A stretch of DNA of 64,000 bases, taken from contig JAVHZZ010000067.1 in NCBI GenBank assembly GCA_036250195.1, forward strand, positions 62,001-126,000. The letters are read 5' to 3'. Both the position numbers and the translations under genes were made by a program. A model generated the notes under the pieces. It was not told where the DNA came from. It saw nothing but the letters and a program-made list of their open reading frames with translations, and ran no database searches. The number at the start of each line of letters is the position of its first letter. The stretch's first letter is position 1. Shown here piece after piece: positions 52,046 to 62,941 of this stretch. This DNA is from Mixophyes australis (lineage: Eukaryota > Chordata > Amphibia > Anura > Limnodynastidae).

Positions 52046-52521
52046 ACCAGAGTCTTATGAAAACCTATAATGAATGGAGATAGTATTGGGACAGTCATGC
52101 TCCTCAGATTTTGATGATCAGTGTCAGGACACCAGGGCATTAGAGTCAAGGCCCACAGAGTAGCCCTGGTACCTTGGTGTTCTTTGGTAGCTATAATAGT
52201 ACCTTTATTACAGAAGGTGCAAACACAACTGTAACACAATAACTATATTAAATCGCCAACATCTAAAAACCTCCCCAACACATCCCCAGATAAAGATATG
52301 AGGAACCGTTACATATGTTTAAACAGTATTTCTTTGGCCGGGCTAAGTTGTAAAAAAGTCTCTGGTCCTGATGCTTTTGTCACAATAGCTCAGTACTCAG
52401 GTCTTCCAGATTCCTCTGATTTCTACACTTCTAGGCTTGCTGGTCCTTGCCTCTCGGCCTTATGCTCACTACCGAGATGTTAGCAGCCTGGACCCCTGTC
52501 ACCCTACTCCTGTAGGCACAC
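52046..52521. other. Nothing recognised
   Basis: A continuation of relic-like sequence with short broken frames. I see no domain, and only a short tract near the MITE. Confidence 0.35.
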
Positions 52522-52524
52522 CAG

Positions 52525-52700
52525 GGGGTAAATGTATCAAGCTGAGAGTTTTCCGGCGGGTTTGAAAAACCAATCAGATTCTAGCTATCATTTATTTAGT
52601 GCATTTTACAAAATGAAAGCTAGAATCTGATTGGTTGCAATAGGCAACATCTCCACTTTTCAAACCCGCCGGAAAACTCTCAGCTTGATACATTTACCCC
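52525..52700. mobile_element. 176-bp MITE with perfect 44-bp terminal inverted repeats
   Basis: GGGGTAAATGTATCAAGCTG onward for 44 bp is mirrored exactly at the other end (to CATTTACCCC). Flanks are CAG at 52,522-52,524 and 52,701-52,703. A second inner palindrome pairs AACCAATCAGATTCTAGCT with AGCTAGAATCTGATTGGTT. The CAG target (CWG-like) and GGGG end fit animal Harbinger MITEs. No divergence between arms suggests a recent insertion. A related but diverged piece (TATATTTACTAAACTGTGGG) lies near 11,972. Confidence 0.9.
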
Positions 52701-52703
52701 CAG

Positions 52704-53144
52704 ATGTGCAGACTCACAAGCAGCTCCCATTGGGGCAGAGTTATACTGTTGCACGATGTTCAGCCAGAGATGTGCCTAGATGTGAAATTGTAATCAGGAC
52801 ACACGTTGGAGCTGGTAGGAGACAGATCTTCAATACCAAGCTCAGGATATCCAATAAACAACCCTTGGTCTCCTTGCAGGCTCTTTTTAAACAGTTCAGA
52901 ATTCCCACTGGTCAAATCCCGTCCTGTAAGGTTATCCCAAGTCCGTACAGAATGCCATTGGCTCCCAAATCAGGGGTTGGATATGGGAGTGGAGAGAAGT
53001 CATCACCACATGGGTTTCCCCCCAGCTGGTCTAGTGCATAGTAGTCTGACACAGTCCTAGAGAGAACAATAGAGTAGCAAACTGGTTACTGCAGGGCTTA
53101 ATCCCAGATGATGAATAGCAACTTCTTGTTTCAATCCCTTCTTT
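52704..53144. other. Nothing recognised
   Basis: Unique-looking sequence up to the segmental duplication border at 53,145. The open frame at 52,631-53,041 starts inside the MITE and is not supported as a gene. Confidence 0.4.
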
Positions 53145-54069
53145 ACATTCATATGAATTGTTAACGAGTAACCACAAGAGAAATTAGCTCTTAAAAGTTT
53201 GTCCTCGTATGTACATTTTCTCAAAATAAAAAATAAATGGCTAAACTAATGTTATTATTTTGTTAGGGTGACTTGGAACCAAATTCAAGACACGCTGCCC
53301 ACATTATACTATCATGTTACTTTGTACTGATACTACCTCAGTGATATAAGACAGTAGTAGTAGACTTACAAGATTTCAATCTTGGATCAATATAAGCCAA
53401 TATGTATACATGGATATCCTCCTGGAATCTTGTCCTCTTACTGGATCTCCTTATGATAGGTGTTTAAAAGACAAGTGAGAACTGATAGTGCATTATCTCA
53501 CGTAGCCAAAGTTTTATTGCACCAAAGAAGCATAAAAGCAATGTATAATACAAATATTGGCTTATATTGATTCAAGATTGAAATCTTGTAAGTGTATATC
53601 CGATAGGGGATTGAGAACACCAATCATGTGGTGTTTTTGTCGTAATTATCAACCCCCACTGGATCCTTGGGATATTTAGTGGTTTTCGGTGTAACCACAT
53701 ATTATATGTTACGCTATGATATGATTTTTTCTTTTCACTTTTTTTATGTGACCACAATCGTGGTGAATGCCAGAAATCTGTAAGTTACTTTGATCACTGC
53801 AAATTTCTGGAATTTGTGGAAGACATACATCAAGATGGAAAGAATATATATATATATATATATATATTATTTCACAGTTGACTCTTTAAAACTGTTAGCG
53901 CCAGCTCTGTCACCATTGGTATTTTTACAGTTTTTTTATTTTTGCACATTGTATGTGGATTGTGTGTGTGTGTGAGAGAGAGAACAGAGGCTGCTTTCAG
54001 TTGGCCTGCGCAGATATACCAATCTTTTTATTGTATTATAATCAACAATTGTCTGAGACGCAAAAGAGG

Positions 54070-54400
54070 AACCAAGTATGACAGCCAGCATCCTGCTGCA
54101 CAGCGGATCACTAAAGCCATGACAGCTAAGTTATCACTGGATGTGAGTCCAATTTCCCCATCAATGCATCAGGTTATAACCGATTAGTTTAGATCATGTG
54201 TCCACGTTACCAAATTCCATCACAATCTTATTTCTTCTTAACAGCAATTGCTGTACTGTGAGGTTAAACAAAAAGTCCTTCAGTCCCTAGAAAATGTCAT
54301 TGTACCAACTGTCCACTTAGCTACAGATATGTGACAAGCGTCACTGGTCAAACAAAAGACTATATAACTGTGACAGCCCACTGGGTTGTGTATAATACAC
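54070..54400 (+). pseudogene. hAT transposase relic (duplication copy B)
   Basis: The counterpart of 13,040-13,410. It includes TKYDSQHPAAQRITKAMTAK, LSLDV, NVIVPTVHLATDM followed by a stop, then in another frame GQTKDY. The CAT repeat segment of copy A is deleted here, joining GTTG to TGTATAATACACAG. Confidence 0.75.
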
Positions 54401-54523
54401 AGTGTCAGGTCATTCACCGCACCCTGCCATATAGCCGCTCACTAGGACAGATGTGATGCTGCCACTCACACACAATTACCTTCACAGACAAACATTTAGA
54501 TTGTAAAAGCAACATATATAAAT

Positions 54524-54576
<53 letters not shown>

Positions 54577-55135
54577 TATATGCATTTTGTTTGTGGGGGG
54601 AGGGGGGGTGCTGCTCACAATCAAACAGTTCCCTATTTTTCCCCACTAAATATTTCAGATGTCGCTGATACTGCCCCTGGCACTACTGTCATCAGATTTA
54701 AACATCTTTGATTTTAAAATTAAGAAAGAATAGTTTTTGTTAACTCTTAAATAGTTTAATAATATACCCACCTGCTATCACTTCTAAATGGCAGCTGAGA
54801 ACAGGAAGGACGGCTATACATTGAAGATATCGATCCAATACTCACGAGATCTGACATTTTACATGAAATGACATTTTGCCTCATTTTCAGATCGGAATTT
54901 GGAGCAAGACACTGAGTCATGTCTCAATTCGACTCTGTACCCTAAAATTCCTGTCTATCTAATTCTATCTCCGTACCGCTCATCTCTAGTGAAACATAAA
55001 AAAACAAAATGTGGGGGAAAAGTAAAAATTCTTCTTGTTTCACACACAACAATGAGAAATACCCCACTAAGTAGTCTTATGCCAATATATAGATAGTTCT
55101 TTATAACATAACCATTCAGGTCATGGCTTCACTTC

Positions 55136-56427
55136 CCCATGATTCACACAGTTCATCCATGTTACACATATGTACATAACTAAGACATAGGGCTGTCATA
55201 CATATGGCCATTTACAGTTACACGGCTCTCAACCAATGGCTGATCAGGGATTACTGGGCACTGAGCTACCTGGGTTGGTGATGTCACAGAATTCTCTTCA
55301 ATCTGATTGGTTGGAAACAGCTGTTTACACTTGAATTTCAAACAGAGCGTCTGTCATCTCCACAGGTAATGTAACAAGACTGGGACGGGGATTATATTAT
55401 AAATGGGATATATTCAGGGGGTGAGAATAATTTACAGTCTGTGTATTCCTGGTTTACCCATCTCTAAGCCCTGTGTTAATGGCTTTAACCTGGTAACAAT
55501 ATTTACAGTACAGTATAAGTATAAAAAGAATGTGGACCTGATTTTAAACCCAAATACATGTAAAAATCCAATTAAAAAGTAATGTGGAAAATAGATATTT
55601 GAGTAATGTCAAATACTTTACATGAAGCATATCTTCATGTAGCTACTTCTGCCATTGATTTAATTTCCTATGACAGTAAGTAACAAGCTTAGTGGGAAAC
55701 AGTCACTATCATATTTTTACAAGAACTATATTTAATGCTGCAGTTTACATTAGAACGTTACACATGAGAATGTTTGATTTTGGCACACTGGGTAAGCACT
55801 TGCCAAGGTGATTATTTTAGTCTGGTGTAAGGTCCTAATGCAGGTTACCCATAGACTGGTCATTAGGATACCTCCTACCTGCCATCAGAATCGTTAAGAG
55901 GTACAGAGTTCAAGGTAACTGGGGGAGATTACTTTGTGGTTTGCCTATGAGTAGTGACTAACGAGATTGTGTTTGACCTAATAGATTGGCAGATTCACAA
56001 GTAATTCCCCATGATTCACACAGTTCATCCATGTTACACATATGTACATAACTTAGACATAGGGCTGTCATACATATGGCCATTTACAGATACACGACTC
56101 TCAACCAATGGCTGATCAGGGATTACTGGGCTCTGAGCTACCTGGGTTGGTGATGTCACAGAATTCTCTTCAATCTGATTGGTTGGAAACAGCTGTTTAC
56201 ACTTGAATTTCAAACAGAGCGTCAGTTATCTCCACAGGTAATGTAACAAGACTGGGACGGGGATTATATTATAAATGGGATATATTCAGGGGGTGAGAAT
56301 AATTTACAGTCTGTGTATTCCTGGTTTACCCATCTCTAAGCCCTGTGTTAATGGCTTTAGCCTGGTAACAATATTTACAGTACAGTATAAGTATGAAAAC
56401 TTGGACCTGATTTTAAACCCAAATATC
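55136..56427 (+). repeat. Pair of 420-bp direct repeats (copy B)
   Basis: Units at about 55,136-55,557 and 56,006-56,427, equivalent to 14,156 and 15,027 in copy A. Both copies of the segmental duplication contain the pair, so the internal repeat is older than the duplication. Confidence 0.75.
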
Positions 56428-56491
56428 TCTAAGAATTGAAAGGTGAACACAAAGGGGAACATTTTCTAAAATGGTTTTACAGAAAATGTGT

Positions 56492-56499
56492 ATTATTAT
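56492..56499. repeat. 8-bp TSD (left) of hAT element 2
   Basis: ATTATTAT here and at 62,022-62,029. The target is an (ATT)n tract, so the length cannot be proven by repeat context alone, but the empty copy A confirms the insertion. Confidence 0.8.
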
Positions 56500-56652
56500 T
56501 AGAGATGGGCGGGTCCGGTTCTCCGAGAACCGAACCCACCCGAACTTTGGGTATCCGAGTACCGAGCTGAGCAGCTCGGTACTCTCCCGCCCATTCCGAA
56601 TCCAAATCGAGGCCGAACGTCATTGTGACGTTGTCGGATCTCGGGACTCGGT

Positions 56653-56679
56653 TCTCGCGATACTTCAACTTTATAAATA
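56653..56679 (+). promoter_or_regulatory. hAT element 2 core promoter with CGCG motif
   Basis: TCTCGCGATA at 56,653-56,662 and TATAAAT at 56,672-56,678, the same pair and spacing as in hAT element 1. The shared string GAACCCACCCGAAC also lies upstream in similar form in both elements. Confidence 0.5.
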
Positions 56680-56847
56680 CACGCCTCCACAGCAATCCAT
56701 CGCCATTTGACAGAGGGAGAGAGCAGGGTGTAGTCATAGGCTAATTAGAGCAGGGACAGAGAATACAATATTGTTCTTGCAATTGCTCTAACCAAAATCG
56801 CTAGTGCAGAGAGGAGGATAGAGGTTTATTATTTTTTCTTCATATTT

Positions 56848-58960
56848 GGCACTCCCCAGCGCTTTTGGGGTGTCCCCCATAATTGTGCATTAATATTTCT
56901 GGCTGTCAAAAGTCATATCTGTCAGCAGTATCTACTAAATAATTTGTAGCACTCCTCAGTGTTTTTGGGGTGTCCTCCCTAATTGTGCATTAATATTTCT
57001 GGCTGTCAAAAGTCATATCTGTCAGCAGTATCTACTAAATAATTTTTAGCACTCCTCAGTGTTTTTGGGGTGTCCTCCCTAATTGTGCATTAATATTTCT
57101 GGCTGTCAAAAGTCATATCTGTCAGCAGTATCTACTAAATAATTTTTAGCACTCCTCAGTGTTTTTGGGGTGTCCTCCCTAATTGTGCATTAATATTTCT
57201 GGCTGTCAAAAGTCATATCTGTCAGCAGTATCTACTAAATAATTTGTAGCACTCCTCAGTGTTTTTGGGGTGTCCTCCCTAATTGTGCATTAATATTTCT
57301 GGCTGTCAAAAGTCATATCTGTCAGCAGTATCTACTAAATAATTTGTAGCACTCCTCAGTGTTTTTGGGGTGTCCTCCCTAATTGTGCATTAATATTTCT
57401 GGCTGTCAAAAGTCATATCTGTCAGCAGTATCTACTAAATAATTTTTAGCACTCCTCAGTGTTTTTGGGGTGTCCTCCCTAATTGTGCATTAATATTTCT
57501 GGCTGTCAAAAGTCATATCTGTCAGCAGTATCTACTAAATAATTTGTAGCACTCCTCAGTGTTTTTGGGGTGTCCTCCCTAATTGTGCATTAATATTTCT
57601 GGCTGTCAAAAGTCATATCTGTCAGCAGTATCTACTAAATAATTTTTAGCACTCCTCAGTGTTTTTGGGGTGTCCTCCCTAATTGTGCATTAATATTTCT
57701 GGCTGTCAAAAGTCATATCTGTCAGCAGTATCTACTAAATAATTTGTAGCACTCCTCAGTGTTTTTGGGGTGTCCTCCCTAATTGTGCATTAATATTTCT
57801 GGCTGTCAAAAGTCATATCTGTCAGCAGTATCTACTAAATAATTTTTAGCACTCCTCAGTGTTTTTGGGGTGTCCTCCCTAATTGTGCATTAATATTTCT
57901 GGCTGTCAAAAGTCATATCTGTCAGCAGTATCTACTAAATAATTTGTAGCACTCCTCAGTGTTTTTGGGGTGTCCTCCCTAATTGTGCATTAATATTTCT
58001 GGCTGTCAAAAGTCATATCTGTCAGCAGTATCTACTAAATAATTTGTAGCACTCCTCAGTGTTTTTGGGGTGTCCTCCCTAATTGTGCATTAATATTTCT
58101 GGCTGTCAAAAGTCATATCTGTCAGCAGTATCTACTAAATAATTTTTAGCACTCCTCAGTGTTTTTGGGGTGTCCTCCCTAATTGTGCATTAATATTTCT
58201 GGCTGTCAAAAGTCATATCTGTCAGCAGTATCTACTAAATAATTTGTAGCACTCCTCAGTGTTTTTGGGGTGTCCTCCCTAATTGTGCATTAATATTTCT
58301 GGCTGTCAAAAGTCATATCTGTCAGCAGTATCTACTAAATAATTTGTAGCACTCCTCAGTGTTTTTGGGGTGTCCTCCCTAATTGTGCATTAATATTTCT
58401 GGCTGTCAAAAGTCATATCTGTCAGCAGTATCTACTAAATAATTTTTAGCACTCCTCAGTGTTTTTGGGGTGTCCTCCCTAATTGTGCATTAATATTTCT
58501 GGCTGTCAAAAGTCATATCTGTCAGCAGTATCTACTAAATAATTTGTAGCACTCCTCAGTGTTTTTGGGGTGTCCTCCCTAATTGTGCATTAATATTTCT
58601 GGCTGTCAAAAGTCATATCTGTCAGCAGTATCTACTAAATAATTTGTAGCACTCCTCAGTGTTTTTGGGGTGTCCTCCCTAATTGTGCATTAATATTTCT
58701 GGCTGTCAAAAGTCATATCTGTCAGCAGTATCTACTAAATAATTTTTAGCACTCCTCAGTGTTTTTGGGGTGTCCTCCCTAATTGTGCATTAATATTTCT
58801 GGCTGTCAAAAGTCATATCTGTCAGCAGTATCTACTAAATAATTTGTAGCACTCCTCAGTGTTTTTGGGGTGTCCTCCCTAATTGTGCATTAATATTTCT
58901 GGCTGTCAAAAGTCATAACTGTCAGCAGAATCTACTAAATAATTTTTAGCACTCCCCAGT
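56848..58960 (+). repeat. 100-bp tandem array inside hAT element 2, about 21 copies
   Basis: The unit is exactly 100 bp: AGCACTCCTCAGTGTTTTTG, GGGTGTCCTCCCTAATTGTG, CATTAATATTTCTGGCTGTC, AAAAGTCATATCTGTCAGCA, GTATCTACTAAATAATTTGT. Units are nearly identical. One position is G or T (AATTTGTAGC or AATTTTTAGC); from about 57,941 the order is G G T repeated, a 300-bp higher-order unit. The first and last units diverge. The array ends only 15 bp before the ATG of the transposase fragment. Confidence 0.97.
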
Positions 58961-58974
58961 GGTTTGCGCTCAGA

Positions 58975-59840
58975 ATGGATTCAAAGCAGTCCACATATGA
59001 TCTGAATGAGCAACCAGGTTCTGTCACCAGTCCTGATGTTAGTGTTCCCAGTACGTCATCTGGCCAAGGCGATGTCAAACAACAGAGTGTTTTCAAATTA
59101 GTGCAAAAAACAAAAACCAAAACAAATTTTACTGTATTGAAGCGAAAAAGAAGTGTAACTGAGCAAAAGTTAAGTGACGATAAAAAAAAAATTGCAAGCA
59201 TGCCATTCTACACACGCAGTGGCAAAGAGAGAATGAGGCCTTCACCTTTGGCTATTAGTGGCAGATCCCAAAAAGTTACCTAGCCTACAATTGGTGCACA
59301 ACTACTGTTACGCGTCAAAGCCGAGCTGCAAGATAACAGTGAGGCATTACAGGAGAATATTTGCTCTGATTCACAAATGACAACAATCCCTGTGGAGAGT
59401 CCATCCAACAGTGGGATGTCTAATCGTGACCATTCTGTTAGTCTACCCATAAAGAAGGGCCCTTTCAGCAGTTCTGCTGATGTGTGCCTGAACAGCCCGA
59501 GTGTAGCCGGTGATACACCAAGTGAGGATGACACTTTGTCTTTAGAAGAGGATGTGGGGGAGATTTGGGTATCCGACGATGAGGATGCGGTTGATTGTGT
59601 AAGTCCTGCAGCAGTGTGGCACCAGTGGGAGCAGTTCTGGCATGTGAGGTTCTGGCACCAATATGCACTTTCCAAACACAAGCAGGGATGACGCAGGGGG
59701 CAGACCACAACAGTTTGACATCTGGGCTGGTTTGAAGGATTTGTCAAAAAAATGTGTGACCTTGACCATAATTCCAACCAATCCTACTATTAACATGCAA
59801 AGGATGGTGGAGGGCCTATCAGGGATTAAACTGTATTTTT
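58975..59840 (+). pseudogene. hAT transposase N-terminal fragment (element 2)
   Basis: An ATG at 58,975 opens 102 codons to a stop at 59,281-59,283. The frame has KKKIASMPFYTRSGKERMRP at the end, aligned to KRKVANMPFTTRSGKERLRP of the intact transposase. A following open segment (59,290-59,690) is Ser-rich and acidic (TLSLEEDVGEIWVSDDEDAV), like the acidic region of the intact protein. The piece DDAGGRPQQFDIWAGLKDL at about 59,690-59,750 aligns to GGDADNIWSGLKDL near residue 840, so the whole middle is deleted here. Confidence 0.75.
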
Positions 59841-60174
59841 CATAATTTTCACTAATAATGTTTGGGTGTAATATACACCCAAAGACGAGTGCTCAATTGC
59901 TAAGAGTCATTGATGGAGAGGAAGACAAGCAGGCTTGTCTGTAGAATTTGCAGGCAAATTGTGCTGCGTTATATAGGTAACACCCAAAGAGAAGAGCTCC
60001 ATTGCTCCATTGCTAATTGTAATTGCTGAAATAGAAATAATAGGGCTGACAGTCTTGGTCTAAATCTGCAGTTACATTTTATTGTACCATAGCTCATTGC
60101 GAAACTGGAGAGGTGGCAGGGTTTAGTGATAATCTTCCTCCAACAATACTAATTCATCCCAATATCCCAATATC

Positions 60175-61690
60175 ATAGAAGTCTGTGTAGTATGATGTAA
60201 TTGCTGATAATGGCCTTCCAAAGGGAATGACTAGTTGATTTTAGGGCAGAGCTGTCACGGTTTTTGGGCAATTCTTTTACAGCACAGCAAATATCAAAAT
60301 GTTTAGCGGACTCATCTGCATCACCACTGGGTGTCTTGGGAAAGCAATTTCTTTTACTACAAGCAGTTGCCAGAGAAACTGAAGGAGAAGACGTCCCAAC
60401 AAGATGTTGATAAGTCTGGGATCCTTGCAAAGAAAATTAAGTATTTCATCTACAATTAAAATATAGTTAGCACATTTACTTTGTTTTATTGCACACTATA
60501 ATTTTATGTAGCACCTTTTCAAAATCTATTATTAAGGCAATCACTTGACTCAAGCTAACCGTGTCTGCACTTTCTTCACAGGTAACTACTTCGCTGGACT
60601 AAAGTATATTCCCCTCAAATGCTAGTCTTCTTGCAGCTGCTGTATTCTCCTACATGCTGTTGCAGAAACCACAAATTGACCCTAAATGTTTATGGACACA
60701 AACAGCATCTCCTGCATGTCATTTTTCAAAAGTTCTGTAACACCAAGTTGATAGTGTGTGCAAAACAGGAAATGTGATGGAATTCAGCCCCGCTGTAATG
60801 CTGGACCAATATTGGGGTCGTAATCAGAAATGACATATCCTCAGGAGACTCCAAGCAGGATTAGCCATCTTTCAATGACATCCCTTAGTTTTTGGAACAG
60901 TTTGTCAGCTGTATGCCTCTTAGTGAAGCTGCTGATACACAGAGTAGCCTACTTCTCAAAAATGTGATGTACCTGGGTACATGCTGCTGCTGTCCATGCT
61001 GGGGAAGGCGAAAGACCAACCCAGTGGGCTTTCACAGTCATATAATCTTTTGTTTGCCCAGTTCCGCTTGTACACATATCTGTGGTTAAGTATACAGTGG
61101 GTAGAATACCATTTTGTCACCCAATAATGACATTTTTAGGAACTTTCCGGTACAGGAGAGAATAAGCTTTTCTAGTAAAATGGTATAGTGATGACATTTG
61201 CTAACAGGGACATAACACCTCAATTAAATGTCTTAAACCAACTGTATTAATAGTGGACATTGGACACAGATCTAACGCTAACATAGTACCCAGGGCGTCT
61301 GTGATCCGCTTTGCGACTGGGTGACAGGTTTCATTCTTGCTTCCTCTTGCAGAGGATTGTTTACTTGCCAATTGTTGGGGGGGAAGATTGCAGGTGCTGG
61401 GATGTAGATGAGAGAAGGGAGGTAGATTATGCTGGAATGCTTGTTGTTAATTTTTTTTTAACCAAAGTTTCTGATTTTCCCAACAGTTTGCCAATAACTC
61501 GCTGAAAAATGACGAAACATGGATGAGGATCCCAGATGGTTAAGGTCCCTACCTCTACTGAGTGTGGCTTTCAAAATGTTACAAATGGATAGACAACTCT
61601 TGCCAGGATTCGTGTAAAAATAATTCCACACTTAAGAGGTGGATTTTTGGTCTTATGCCCAGGCATGACAATGGCCTTTTTGTTATCACT
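60175..61690 (-). pseudogene. Inverted hAT transposase fragment (BED to pre-C-terminal region)
   Basis: Read on the minus strand from 61,690: MPGHKTKN, a BED-like VWNYFYTNPG and RGRDLNHLGSSSMFRHF, VAKRITDALGTMLALDL (near 61,300), HLIEVLCPC, TVYLTTDM with the first Asp, SGTGQTKDYMTVKAHWVG (61,060-61,000), FTKRHTADKLFQKLRDVI, a VISD remnant, SADTVSLSQVI (60,575), then CFPKTPSGDADESAKHFD (60,340). All follow the order of the intact transposase at about residues 215-880. Stops and frameshifts occur throughout. It lies inside element 2 opposite to the N-terminal fragment. Confidence 0.75.
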
Positions 61691-61859
61691 GGCAAGAACT
61701 GCAGCAATTTTTCTTTTCAAGTGTATGAAAATCATATTGTGACATAGGAGGTGTTCAAAATTGAATAAAAAATGACTGGAAATTAGTGTTACTGAGGTTA
61801 ATAATAATGTAGCTACAAAATAATACCTAAATTATGTTATTTTAGCACCAATAAATGTA

Positions 61860-62021
61860 ATTTTTATAACAAATTGCAAAACAAAACCAAACAAAACCAA
61901 AACCAAAACCAAAACACGCAATGGCGGTTTTGCAAAACCAAAACCAAAACCAAAACACGACGGTAATCCAGATCCAAAACCGAATCCAAAACCAAAACAC
62001 GGGGGTCAGTGACCATCTCTA
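61860..62021 (+). repeat. 3' subterminal CCAAAA repeats of hAT element 2
   Basis: Short AACCAAAACC and CCAAAACACG units recur up to the CCATCTCTA end. hAT element 1 ends with similar GGAACCAAAACACAAAACAC. Subterminal repeats of this kind are usual transposase-binding positions in hAT elements. Confidence 0.7.
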
Positions 62022-62642
62022 ATTATTATTATTATTATTATTATTATAAATTTTTAAGGCCAACTGTGCTTTACAGATTAGTGAGTAAAACATGTCATAC
62101 ATGAAACAGGTACATACAATATAGATAAAATAAAAGCCAATATAAAAACCAAGGGTAGGGAGAGAGCTTACAATCTAATGAGAACAATCAAAGTGCAGCA
62201 AATAATGTATAAGCCAAAAATGCCCCATAGCTAATAAAAAATGCCCCAGTTAGTGCCTTGTGCATTTCCTACACCAGGTCTGACGTTCTATGGGCCCTAG
62301 TGATAGTCTCCAGCCCTTTATTCAGGTAAGCCCACTTGTGGGGTCACAGGGGGAACAGCAGAGTAACCTGTATATAATAAAAGAGTGAATCTACAGGACT
62401 GTAATGGTGCCCATGTGCATTAGCCCCAATGTGAACTAAACTAATCCAGAACTAACAAAATGATTTTAGTCCATCTTGAGCCCCCCATGATAGAGAACCA
62501 AAGATGGATGGAGAGAAAGGGGGTGAGTGGGAAGTAACAGAGATTAGAAAGGATGAGGAAGTAATGGGGTGAGGGGAGAAGGATGAGCGAGGGGAGACAA
62601 GACAAGGTTGGGGGTAAAGTGTAGAATACATTTAAACACAGT

Positions 62643-62938
62643 GGGCCTGATTCATTAAGGAGAACAAAGCAATAAAGGACTATATTTGATCCTAGACAAA
62701 ACCAGGTTAAAATGCAAGGGGTGCAAATGAGTTTATTATTTTGCATATAAGTTAAATACTGGCTGTTTTTTCATGTAGCAAACAAATACTTGATAGCTTT
62801 ATTTTTACACCGAATTTTAAAGCTGAGCTAGGACATGCCCTACCCCTAAATTTACCTCACTCTCCAATGCAACATGGTTTTGCCAAGGTGCAAAGTTACT
62901 CATTTATTTTGCTTTTCTTTCCTTAATGAATTAGACCC
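62643..62938. mobile_element. 296-bp MITE with 3-bp TSD (AGT), copy B
   Basis: Same element and site as 16,155-16,450, flanked by AGT at 62,640-62,642 and 62,939-62,941. Few differences from copy A (for example TTACACCGAATTT versus TTACACTGAATTT). Confidence 0.8.
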
Positions 62939-62941
62939 AGT

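Larger units (their letters stand above)
56500..62021 (+). mobile_element. hAT element 2, non-autonomous, 5.5 kb
   Basis: Ends TAGAGATGG and CCATCTCTA, with an 8-bp TSD in the (ATT)n tract. It contains a promoter-like 5' region similar to element 1, a 100-bp tandem array (56,848-58,960), a forward N-terminal transposase fragment (58,975-59,280 and on), a broken acidic region, and an inverted transposase middle part (61,690-60,175). The 3' end is rich in AACCAAAACC repeats. It has no intact transposase, so it needed one supplied in trans. Confidence 0.92.
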
